A DNA stretch of 7,275 bases from Rhodothermales bacterium. GTDB taxonomy: Bacteria > Bacteroidota > Rhodothermia > Rhodothermales > UBA10348. Location of the stretch: the NCBI GenBank assembly GCA_030833605.1, contig JAURGV010000116.1:1-7275 (forward strand), read 5' to 3'. Positions 1-5,965 of this stretch are shown one piece after another; position 1 is the first letter of the stretch; each line of letters starts with the position of its first letter. The notes under the pieces were generated by a model. It was not told the origin of the DNA. It saw only the letters and a program-made list of their open reading frames with translations, and did not search any database. The position numbers and the translations under genes were made by a program.

Positions 1-192
1 GATGATCCTGAAGAAATCCATTCTGAAGATCAACACGTACTAATCGAGCTCAGAAATGCTTCGCTTGAAGCCTCTAGCTTCTCCACCAAAGTGTGGAGCT
101 ATTCGCTTTTAACCCTCGCGGGCGCAATTGTCGTGTTGACGTTGAATAAACGAAAACGAAATAAAAAGAAAGCGAACAAGGCTAAATCTTAG
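1..192 (+). CDS. C-terminal end of an unidentified membrane-anchored protein (partial)
   Basis: An open frame runs from the first base to a TAG at 190-192, giving 63 residues; the start lies outside the window. The visible part begins with an acidic stretch (DDPEEIHSED), then a polar segment, then one clear hydrophobic helix at about residues 31-48 (VWSYSLLTLAGAIVVLTL). A very basic tail of 15 residues with nine Lys/Arg follows. By the positive-inside rule this looks like a C-terminal membrane anchor with the tail in the cytoplasm and the bulk of the protein outside. I do not recognise the family. The TAG overlaps the stop codon of the convergent sigma factor gene, so there is no room for a terminator between the two genes. 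Reality as a gene rests on the membrane-segment-plus-basic-tail pattern and on the neat fit to the neighbouring stop. Confidence 0.6.
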   Translation, partial: DDPEEIHSEDQHVLIELRNASLEASSFSTKVWSYSLLTLAGAIVVLTLNKRKRNKKKANKAKS

Positions 193-1028
193 CCGATGTG
201 CATTTGAAGCTCTTCTCTACGGTGCTTCTGACGAAGTTTGCGAAGGGCTTTTTCTTTAATCTGACGAACTCTTTCGCGCGTAAGTCCAAACCGCTGGCCA
301 ATTTCTTCCAGGGTTAATGGGTGCTCACGTCCGATGCCGAAGTACAACCGTGTGATTTCAGCTTCGCGAGGATGAAGCAAATTCAATGCGCGCTCAATAT
401 CAATTTTGAGCGATTCATCCATCAACGCATCGTCTGGTTTCGCGTCGTCATCGTCTGGAAGAACGTCCAACAAACTGTTGTCGTCGTCTTCGTTAAACGG
501 AGCATCCATGGACAAGTGACGTCCAGTGTGCTGCATGGCTTCGCCAACTTTTTCTACGTCCACTTCAAGCTCAAGCGCCAGTTCTTCAATGTTAGGCTGA
601 CGTTCGTGGGTCTGGGCCAAACGAGCGCTGGCTTTCCGAATTTTAGAAATCGTACCAATTCGGTTCAGCGGAAGTCTCACCACACGGCTTTGCTCGGCCA
701 ATGCCTGCAAAATGGCCTGACGAATCCACCAAACGGCGTAGGAGATAAACTTAAACCCACGAGTTTCATCAAAACGTTGTGCCGCTTTAATCAAACCGTA
801 GTTGCCTTCATTGATCAAGTCGGCTAAGGTAAGCCCCTGTCCTTGATATTTTTTGGCTACAGAAACCACGAAGCGAAGATTCGCTCTGGTCAAACGGTGC
901 AGTGCATTTTGATCGCCTTGCTTAATGGCTTGTGCGAGTGTGACCTCTTCCTGCGGAGTCAACAATTGGATTTGTCCAATTTCCTGCAGGTATTGGTCCA
1001 GCATGCGTTGCTGGCGTGGGACGTACAT
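189..1028 (-). CDS. rpoD: Primary (RpoD/SigA-type) RNA polymerase sigma factor
   Basis: Housekeeping sigma factor that directs RNA polymerase to promoters. The 279 residues hold region 1.2 (about 9-40, DQYLQEIGQIQLLTPQEE), region 2 (about 47-118, with RFVVSVAKKYQGQGL, DLINEGNYGLIKAAQRFD and the -10 recognition helix YAVWWIRQAILQAL), region 3 (about 122-200) and region 4 (about 213-270). The region 4 helix-turn-helix LTLEEIGQRFGLTRERVRQI contacts the -35 box. Region 1.1 and the large non-conserved insert of proteobacterial RpoD are absent. That short form, near 280-290 residues, is usual for the primary sigma of Bacteroidota and relatives. An acidic run (EDDDNSLLDVLPDDDD, about 180-195) lies at the region 3.2 finger; the DNSLLDVL core is typical. 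The ATG start is backed by a purine-rich ribosome binding site two bases upstream. Group 1 versus a close group 2 paralogue cannot be settled from one window, but the region 2 and 4 conservation favours the primary factor. Confidence 0.93.
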   Translation of the reverse strand: MYVPRQQRMLDQYLQEIGQIQLLTPQEEVTLAQAIKQGDQNALHRLTRANLRFVVSVAKKYQGQGLTLADLINEGNYGLIKAAQRFDETRGFKFISYAVWWIRQAILQALAEQSRVVRLPLNRIGTISKIRKASARLAQTHERQPNIEELALELEVDVEKVGEAMQHTGRHLSMDAPFNEDDDNSLLDVLPDDDDAKPDDALMDESLKIDIERALNLLHPREAEITRLYFGIGREHPLTLEEIGQRFGLTRERVRQIKEKALRKLRQKHRREELQMHIG

Positions 1029-1030
1029 AC

Positions 1031-1040
1031 TCCCCTTCCT
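1031..1040 (-). promoter_or_regulatory. Strong Shine-Dalgarno sequence of the sigma factor gene
   Basis: On the minus strand AGGAAGGGGA lies two bases before the ATG at 1028, with the AGGA core about 8 bases upstream. It fixes the start codon. Many Bacteroidota genes lack such sites, so a run this purine-rich suggests a highly translated gene. Confidence 0.6.
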
Positions 1041-1069
1041 CTATCTGTGTTCGTGGTAGCTGTGATTCA

Positions 1070-1085
1070 AAAAGCGTATGCTTTT
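1070..1085. repeat. Small inverted repeat overlapping the putative -10 box of the sigma factor gene
   Basis: AAAAGC at 1070-1075 and GCTTTT at 1080-1085 form perfect 6-base arms around GTAT. The repeat covers most of the predicted -10 box (1081-1086) and the expected transcription start. It could be an operator or a weak hairpin at the mRNA 5' end. The arms are short and A/T-rich, so chance is possible. Confidence 0.3.
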
Positions 1086-1109
1086 AATTCTGTGGGATTC
1101 GCTTGTTAA
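1081..1109 (-). promoter_or_regulatory. Putative promoter of the sigma factor gene
   Basis: On the minus strand a -35-like TTAACA (1104-1109, five of six matches to TTGACA) is followed after exactly 17 bases by TAAAAG (1081-1086, four of six matches to TATAAT). Transcription would begin near 1074 and leave a leader of about 46 bases. I saw no good Bacteroidetes-type TAnnTTTG box here; the nearest stretch, TACGCTTTTTG on the minus strand, does not fit the spacing. The rest of the gap 1029-1210 holds nothing else I can name, including no clear terminator for the GH3 gene. Read-through from GH3 into the sigma gene is therefore possible. Confidence 0.4.
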
Positions 1110-1210
1110 CGGGAAACAAGTGAAACCACCCGAATGAACGGCCTTTATGCACGCGGAAATGTTAGTGGTTGTTCCCTATGCCCAGCCTTCAAAGCCTTTA
1201 TATTCATTGG

Positions 1211-2755
1211 TTACGTATTGTTTCCCGAAATTCTCAAAAGGGTATCTGCAATTTCCCTTTCTTCGCTCATTCTTGGGATTTTAGTCTGCGCGCTCACCGT
1301 TTTTTTGGTTTGCTTTAGCCAACTAAAAAAGGTGCCTTCCGCCAGCGCCGAAATTTTTGGTGGTAAAAAGGCGCCAGCCTCTCTACGAATCACGTAGTGC
1401 CGGTTAATTTCTTGAAGATGGCTATCGATGGTCGATCCAAACTGATTCATGTCGCTAGGCATGGTTTCAAATTCAATCAGCCACTCATGGCCTGGTAAGG
1501 TGTCGGAAGTGACGGGAAGCGGCGAAATATGGAAATTGGCTATTTTTGCACCGGTTTTTTGACAGGCGAGTCGGAGTGCAGCCCGCGCTTCGTCCCCATA
1601 AACCGCCTCGCCATATTTATCCAACATCTCGCTGGTTCTACCAGCCACAACCATGCGATGGGGCGAAACCGAAGTAAATTTCACCACGTCGCCCACTTCG
1701 TACCCCCAAAGACCACTGCATGTCGATACAAAAATGCGGTATCGAATATTCGTCTCCACCTCGGCAATGGAAATGCGCGGGCCTGATCCATCGACGGGCT
1801 CAAATTCAAAGTACACTCCCGAATCCAAGTGCACGATCATGTCGTCTTTTCCAGGATCGTCTTGAAACGATATGTACCCTTCGGATGCACCGTAATTCTC
1901 AACAAAGTCCAACGGCTTTCCTACTTGCTGCTCCAACAGCGATCGATAGGAAGAAAGGGCAACGCCGCCCGAAAAAAACACGCTTAAATTGGGCCATATT
2001 TCGGCAATAGTCTGAACACGCGTGCCTTTTTGCTGATTATACGCCTCGATCAATTTTCTAAAGAGCACGATACCCCACGAAGGGACCATCGCGATGGCCC
2101 GAATATCCAAATTGAGCGTGTGCTGTACGATGGCGTCTAGCTTCTTCTCCCAATTCGGCAGAAACAGAATGTGCTCTGGTACCGCTTGATAAAACTTCTT
2201 GATCGCCCAAGGTGCAAATAGAAATTGAAGCCCACTGACTTCGCCAATCATGGAGCTCGGCCGAACCGTATCGGGCTCAATTCTTCCGGGAATAGAAAGA
2301 AGCTTGCCGAAGAAAAAAGAAGCATCGGCCTTGGATTGGTAATACGATAGCGCGACCGTAAGCGTAAATCGCTTATTTATGTTGAGCATTTCCTCGGAAA
2401 GGGGAATAATCTTTCCTGCCGAAGCCGTCCCGGACGAAACAGCAAAATGGTTAAAAACGCCGGGCCACGTAATATTGGCCTCCCCTTTGCGAATACGCTC
2501 GATATCCGAACGAAATGCCTCGTAGGAATGAATCGGCATCCTCTCGCGATAGACATCAGATACATTGCTCGATGCCGCGATCTCCCCGAAATGATACCGC
2601 CGACCCCATTCTGTTGAAGCGGCCGCGGTCAAAATATCCCTAAGCACCCTATGTTGTGTTTCAATGGGATGCTGCTTAAACGACTCCACCACCTTGAGGT
2701 GACTCAGATATGAAGACCAATGAGCCGATTTGCTATTCTCTTCCTCAGAAACCAT
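1211..2755 (-). CDS. GH3-family acyl-adenylate-forming enzyme
   Basis: A 514-residue member of the GH3 branch of the adenylate-forming (ANL) superfamily. Plant GH3 enzymes activate a carboxylic acid such as jasmonate or indoleacetate with ATP and join it to an amino acid; the bacterial substrate is generally unknown. The ATP-binding signatures are visible: SSGTASAGKIIPLS at about 107-120, ENYGASEG at about 286-293 and YEVGDVVKFTS at about 352-362. VVAGRTSEMLDKYGEAVYGDE (about 369-389) marks the start of the mobile C-terminal domain. KIPRMSEEREI near the C terminus also resembles bacterial homologues. There is no signal peptide or membrane helix, so the protein is probably cytoplasmic. The ATG at 2755 is preceded by AAAGGA. 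The gene is divergent from folP and lies 182 bases upstream of the sigma gene on the same strand; neither neighbour suggests a substrate. The family call is firm, the reaction partner is not. Confidence 0.88.
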   Translation of the reverse strand: MVSEEENSKSAHWSSYLSHLKVVESFKQHPIETQHRVLRDILTAAASTEWGRRYHFGEIAASSNVSDVYRERMPIHSYEAFRSDIERIRKGEANITWPGVFNHFAVSSGTASAGKIIPLSEEMLNINKRFTLTVALSYYQSKADASFFFGKLLSIPGRIEPDTVRPSSMIGEVSGLQFLFAPWAIKKFYQAVPEHILFLPNWEKKLDAIVQHTLNLDIRAIAMVPSWGIVLFRKLIEAYNQQKGTRVQTIAEIWPNLSVFFSGGVALSSYRSLLEQQVGKPLDFVENYGASEGYISFQDDPGKDDMIVHLDSGVYFEFEPVDGSGPRISIAEVETNIRYRIFVSTCSGLWGYEVGDVVKFTSVSPHRMVVAGRTSEMLDKYGEAVYGDEARAALRLACQKTGAKIANFHISPLPVTSDTLPGHEWLIEFETMPSDMNQFGSTIDSHLQEINRHYVIRREAGAFLPPKISALAEGTFFSWLKQTKKTVSAQTKIPRMSEEREIADTLLRISGNNT

Positions 2756-2935
2756 TCAGACAAATCCTTTAACTTGAATTAAAACCTTTAATCTATCTTC
2801 CTCGAGGCCTATCCGGCTCCTGCAATACGGATCAGAAACGCTTCGCACATCGCATGGATCCGGTTTTTGATGGCTATCTTTCACGAGCGCTAATCGCTTA
2901 ATCTACTAGAATGCTTTTTTAATCATGGTTGGTTG
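2756..2935. promoter_or_regulatory. Divergent intergenic region between the GH3 gene and folP
   Basis: This 180-base gap must contain the promoters for both directions. For folP a TAGAAT hexamer (2907-2912, one mismatch to TATAAT) sits 24 bases before the ATG, but no matching -35 box lies 16-18 bases upstream. For the GH3 direction I found no convincing promoter hexamers. CGGATC at 2828-2833 and GATCCG at 2857-2862 form an inverted repeat with a 23-base interval, which could be a regulator site for either gene. TAATC also occurs twice, at 2891-2895 and 2899-2903. All of these elements are weak. Confidence 0.35.
2765..2770 (-). promoter_or_regulatory. Ribosome binding site of the GH3 gene
   Basis: AAAGGA on the minus strand ends 9 bases before the ATG at 2755. 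It supports that start over later in-frame methionines. Confidence 0.5.
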
Positions 2936-3904
2936 ATGAAGGTCCACGGTTCTACAAATCATTTGGTATTGAATAGCAAAGGGCTATCCATTGATTGCAG
3001 GCACCCTATTCCTGGGGCGGCCCATGTGATGGGAATCTTGAATGTCACGCCTGATTCGTTTTCAGATGGCGGAAAGTATGCCAATACCGATTCGGCCGTG
3101 CATCGAGCGGAGCAAATGGTTGAAGAAGGGGCCAAACTAATTGATGTCGGCGGGGCATCCTCCCGTCCGCGCGGAGCTGCTTATGGAGAGGGAGCGCCAT
3201 TGGTTAGCGCACAAGAAGAAATGGATCGCATTCTTCCTGTAATTGAACGTATAGCAATAGAAATGCCCGATTGCTGGATTTCGGTTGATACCTTTCGAAG
3301 CGATGTGGCACAACAAGCGCTAGGTATTGGGGCCCATAGCATTAACGACATTACGGCATTGCGTTTCGACCCTGACATTGCGTCCGTTTGTGCCGCCGCA
3401 AAAGCGCCACTTTTTCTGATGCATTCAGAAGGCTTGCCGGGCGCCATGCCCCACCAAGTAGAGGCTGCCAATCCCGTTTCCAAAGTGGTCTCTGAGCTAA
3501 CTCTCGCATCAACATTGGCCCTGAAGCTAGGGTGTACGCAACTCGTTTTGGATCCAGGATTTGGTTTCGGAAAAACAACGCAGGGCAATTTGCAATTGAT
3601 CTCTTCCCTAAATCTATTGACTGCACTAGGTTGGCCTGTCTTAATTGGTGTATCAAGGAAAAGCACAATAGGTCAATTAATGGCTCGCGGAGGGGTAATT
3701 CCCGATCCAAATAGCCGTTTATCGGGAAGCTTGGGAGTTACCGCGGTTGGAATTTTAAATGGTGCCAGCATCGTTCGAACGCACGACGTCCGAGAAACTT
3801 CCGATTTCCTGTTAAGCTTTCACACGACAGCTAGTTTGTCGGAAAGTCCTTTGTCGTATCATGCGATACCACCTTCCCACGCTGAACCCAAAACGGATTC
3901 GTGA
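2936..3904 (+). CDS. folP: Dihydropteroate synthase
   Basis: Joins 6-hydroxymethyl-dihydropterin pyrophosphate to p-aminobenzoate in folate synthesis; it is the sulfonamide target. The TIM-barrel signatures appear in order in the 322-residue protein: MGILNVTPDSFSDGG (about 32-46, loop 1), LIDVGGASSRPRG (about 68-80, loop 2), WISVDTFRSDVA, SINDITAL, FLMHSEGLPGAMP, LVLDPGFGFGKT (about 203-214), LIGVSRKSTIG (about 236-246) and VRTHDVRETSDFL (about 280-292). Loop 2 reads GGASSRPRG where E. coli-type enzymes have GGESTRPGA, followed by a longer segment (AAYGEGAPLVSAQEE). The protein is about 40 residues longer than typical, from an N-terminal extension of about 25 and a C-terminal tail of about 27. 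I chose the ATG at 2936 over the in-frame TTG at 2933 because it is the stronger codon and costs only one residue. The last bases overlap the cdaA start. Confidence 0.95.
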   Translation: MKVHGSTNHLVLNSKGLSIDCRHPIPGAAHVMGILNVTPDSFSDGGKYANTDSAVHRAEQMVEEGAKLIDVGGASSRPRGAAYGEGAPLVSAQEEMDRILPVIERIAIEMPDCWISVDTFRSDVAQQALGIGAHSINDITALRFDPDIASVCAAAKAPLFLMHSEGLPGAMPHQVEAANPVSKVVSELTLASTLALKLGCTQLVLDPGFGFGKTTQGNLQLISSLNLLTALGWPVLIGVSRKSTIGQLMARGGVIPDPNSRLSGSLGVTAVGILNGASIVRTHDVRETSDFLLSFHTTASLSESPLSYHAIPPSHAEPKTDS

Positions 3905-4704
3905 CATTATTTGAATGGGTCATACCAATTCGAGTTGTTGATCTCGTTGAGATCGGATTGGTCGCGTACGTCCTGTACAAACTGTATCAACTCATGCGTG
4001 GGACCATCGCGGTCCAGATTTTCGCGGGAATTATTGCACTCTACATTGTCCAGTTGCTTGTTACGGCAGCCGACATGACCATTTTGAAGGCCTTATTCGG
4101 TTCTATATCCGAAGTATTTGCCTTGGCTGTAATCATTCTATTTCAGCCCGAAATCAGACGACTCTTGCTCCTTTTAGGCTTAAACCCATTGGTTCGACGC
4201 TTCATGCGGTCCTCTGCACAGCAGGAACGTATTGAAGAAATTGTCGCGGCAGTCGGTGATATGAGCCGCAAAAATGTAGGCGCTTTGATTGCGTTTGAGC
4301 GCTCGACGGGACTGAGGAGCTACATTGAGACAGGTGCCCAATTGCATGCCCAAATCAGCAAAGACCTGCTGCTTTCTATCTTTTACTCTAAAAACCCCTT
4401 GCATGACGGCGCTGTGATTGTTAGGGACGCACGGATCGAGGCCGCTCGATGCATTATACCGGTTTCAACCAATATGAAGCTAAGTAGCAAGCTCGGACTG
4501 CGTCACCGGGCCGCAGTGGGTTTATCCGAATTGACCGATGCGTTTGTGATCGTGGTTTCGGAAGAAACGGGCAAAGTGAGCATCGCCAGTAACGGTGAAT
4601 TAAAAACAGGAATAAGCATTAGCTTATTAGACGAGTACATTATGGAAGCGTTGGCCCCAAGCCTTTCGGCCGAAGCTAGCGACATACCTCCATCAGGAGC
4701 CTAA
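3901..4704 (+). CDS. cdaA: Diadenylate cyclase, CdaA type
   Basis: Membrane enzyme that condenses two ATP into the second messenger c-di-AMP, which in other bacteria controls potassium and osmolyte balance and the cell envelope. Three hydrophobic helices lie at about residues 12-32, 37-56 and 64-82, ending in FQPEIRRLLLLLG. A short linker leads to the DAC (DisA_N) domain at about 108-235. The catalytic DGA motif is at 169-171 (NPLHDGAVIV) and RHR at 201-203 (GLRHRAAVGLSE), followed by VIVVSEETGKVSIA; all key residues are present. The length of 267 is normal. The GTG start overlaps the folP stop as GTGA, which implies translational coupling, and no Shine-Dalgarno sequence is obvious. No cdaR or glmM follows, unlike the Firmicutes operon; the folP-cdaA pair is, to my knowledge, the usual Bacteroidota arrangement. 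A Met start further in would remove the first membrane helix, so GTG is preferred. Confidence 0.94.
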   Translation: MTLFEWVIPIRVVDLVEIGLVAYVLYKLYQLMRGTIAVQIFAGIIALYIVQLLVTAADMTILKALFGSISEVFALAVIILFQPEIRRLLLLLGLNPLVRRFMRSSAQQERIEEIVAAVGDMSRKNVGALIAFERSTGLRSYIETGAQLHAQISKDLLLSIFYSKNPLHDGAVIVRDARIEAARCIIPVSTNMKLSSKLGLRHRAAVGLSELTDAFVIVVSEETGKVSIASNGELKTGISISLLDEYIMEALAPSLSAEASDIPPSGA

Positions 4705-4725
4705 CAACACCGTTTTGAGTCTGTT

Positions 4726-5388
4726 ATGAATGAAGATTGGAAGTTTGAGAAGCGGCGTAGCAGGTTGGTGGATGAGCTCCGGGAAAAAGGAATTTCGGAT
4801 GAGCGCGTTTTGGCTGCGATTGGTCAGGTGCCGCGGCATCGATTTGTTGAACAGGCCTTTTTAGGTCGAGCGTACAACGATGAAGCGCTTCCGATAGGCC
4901 TAAAACAAACGATTTCCCAACCCTATACCGTCGCCTTTCAGAGCCAAACGTTGGCACCGGAGCGCGGTGAGCGCATACTGGAAATAGGAACTGGAAGTGG
5001 CTATCAAGCCGCTGTTCTGAGCGAAATGGGCGCTAAAGTGTTCACCGTTGAACGAATGAAAGGTCTTTTTGACCGCACTTCGCCATTGCTTAAAAGCCTC
5101 GGTTACCACGTCAAAACACGTTTTGGGGATGGCATGGAGGGCTGGGCGGCCTTTGCTCCATTCGACGGCATTATTGTAACAGCTGGTGCGCTGGACCTAC
5201 CCGAAACGTTGTTAAATCAGCTCAAAAAGCCTGAAGGGACAAAAAGTGGCGGCCGCATGATTATTCCGGTTGGGCCGCGCCACGAGCAAACCATGCGATT
5301 GGTAATGCGTGTTGAGAATGACCAATTTGAATCGATCGAATTAGATGCTTTCCGATTCGTACCCTTACTCGGAAAAACGGTAGGATAG
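4726..5388 (+). CDS. pcm: Protein-L-isoaspartate O-methyltransferase
   Basis: Uses S-adenosylmethionine to methylate isoaspartyl residues that arise in ageing proteins, the first step of their repair; it acts in the cytoplasm. The 220 residues match the usual size. Visible are the N-terminal signature VPRHRFVEQAFLGRAYNDEALPIG, represented here by its parts VPRHRFV and AYNDEALPIG (about residues 28-54), and the substrate-site block TISQPYTVAFQSQ (about 58-70). The SAM-binding loop ILEIGTGSGYQAAVL is at about 85-99, with the following acidic/basic VFTVERMKG strand. FDGIIVTAGALDLPE (about 146-160) and GGRMIIPVGPRHEQ (about 175-190) complete the fold. It begins 21 bases after cdaA and is probably co-transcribed with folP and cdaA. 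It ends 4 bases from the stop of the convergent microcompartment gene, with no hairpin between. The ribosome binding site is weak. Confidence 0.95.
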   Translation: MNEDWKFEKRRSRLVDELREKGISDERVLAAIGQVPRHRFVEQAFLGRAYNDEALPIGLKQTISQPYTVAFQSQTLAPERGERILEIGTGSGYQAAVLSEMGAKVFTVERMKGLFDRTSPLLKSLGYHVKTRFGDGMEGWAAFAPFDGIIVTAGALDLPETLLNQLKKPEGTKSGGRMIIPVGPRHEQTMRLVMRVENDQFESIELDAFRFVPLLGKTVG

Positions 5389-5392
5389 CGGT

Positions 5393-5686
5393 TTAGTGAG
5401 CCGCTGGCTTCCAGGAACCATCTTTGTGATCCACTCGATCCACTATTCCAACGATGGTAGCATCCGTCGGTATCAATTGGGGTTTAAAAGGGATGGTGGC
5501 CTCGGTGGAAGTAACGTAAATCACGGTATCGCCCACTCCAGAGTCCACGGTGTCGAGCGCGATGATTTTACCCCCAACAGATTTGCCGGAAAACGACATG
5601 GGTTGGATGAACAACATGCGTTTGCCCACCAAGGATTCCGTTTTTCGGGTTGCCCAAACATTTCCTATGACCAATCCTATGTTCAT
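5393..5686 (-). CDS. Microcompartment vertex protein, EutN/CcmL (BMC-P) family, second paralogue
   Basis: BMC-P proteins form pentamers that cap the corners of the protein shell of carboxysomes and metabolosomes. The 97-residue sequence shows the family layout: first strand LVIGNVWATRKTESLVGKRM (about 5-24), central ALDTVDSGVGDTVIYV (about 43-58) and C-terminal TDATIVGIVDRVDH (about 74-87). In the loop after the central strand, where classic members have a GSSAR-like motif, this protein has TSTEAT (about 59-64) followed by IPFKPQ, so it belongs to a different subgroup from its neighbour. The short C-terminal tail (KDGSWKPAAH) is unmatched. Its ATG overlaps the TGA of the upstream paralogue by four bases (ATGA), which suggests coupled translation and balanced amounts. 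It is the last gene of the minus-strand operon. No hexameric shell gene is in the window. Confidence 0.9.
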   Translation of the reverse strand: MNIGLVIGNVWATRKTESLVGKRMLFIQPMSFSGKSVGGKIIALDTVDSGVGDTVIYVTSTEATIPFKPQLIPTDATIVGIVDRVDHKDGSWKPAAH

Positions 5687-5961
5687 TGGCCCGACGATTC
5701 GATGTCCATTTTATCGACTATGGCGATAATAACGGCATCAATGGGCTTGTTTTTGGTCACCTCGGTTTGACGAGCGCTAGAACCTTGGACGAATAAAACG
5801 TGCTCTCCGACCCCTGCTCCCACGCTATCAACAGCAACTATGACTTTGCTTTTTTCAGATCCGTCAGAATCTAATTCGCGGACCATTTGCAATTTTAGCC
5901 CACGTAATTGATCGTCTTTACGAGTTGCCCAAACAGTTCCTATAACTTTTCCTAGAATCAT
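5683..5961 (-). CDS. Microcompartment vertex protein, EutN/CcmL (BMC-P) family, first paralogue
   Basis: A 92-residue pentameric shell vertex protein. It carries the classic signatures: MILGKVIGTVWATRKDDQL at the N terminus, VAVDSVGAGVGEHVLFV in the centre (about 44-60), GSSAR (about 62-66) and PIDAVIIAIVDKMD near the C terminus (about 75-88). The open frame continues upstream to another ATG at 6045, but the family always begins at the MILGKV strand. The extra 28 codons would lie inside deoB, so I place the start at 5961. That leaves 4 bases after the deoB stop (TAA at 5966-5968), the spacing of an operon. The two vertex proteins share the GxVWATRK start and the G-VG strand but have diverged widely, so they are probably distinct subunits and not a recent duplication. 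Confidence 0.92.
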   Translation of the reverse strand: MILGKVIGTVWATRKDDQLRGLKLQMVRELDSDGSEKSKVIVAVDSVGAGVGEHVLFVQGSSARQTEVTKNKPIDAVIIAIVDKMDIESSGQ

Positions 5962-5965
5962 ATGC

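Noticed and set aside
321..827. 168-codon open frame on the plus strand
   Set aside because: Antisense to the sigma factor gene. Its product is low-complexity (VVVVFVKRS type) with no family resemblance, and the sigma frame is unmistakable.
2828..2868. CGGATC/GATCCG inverted repeat followed by TTTTT as a terminator
   Set aside because: A 6-base stem with a 23-base loop is too weak, and it lies between divergent starts where no transcript should end.
2933..2935. TTG as the folP start
   Set aside because: An ATG follows immediately, neither has a clear ribosome binding site, and ATG is the better initiator.
3181..3710. Two long minus-strand open frames (161 and 119 codons)
   Set aside because: Shadows of folP. 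They have no ribosome binding site and no coherent protein features.
5396..5770. 124-codon plus-strand open frame after pcm
   Set aside because: Antisense to both vertex-protein genes, with no recognisable domain.
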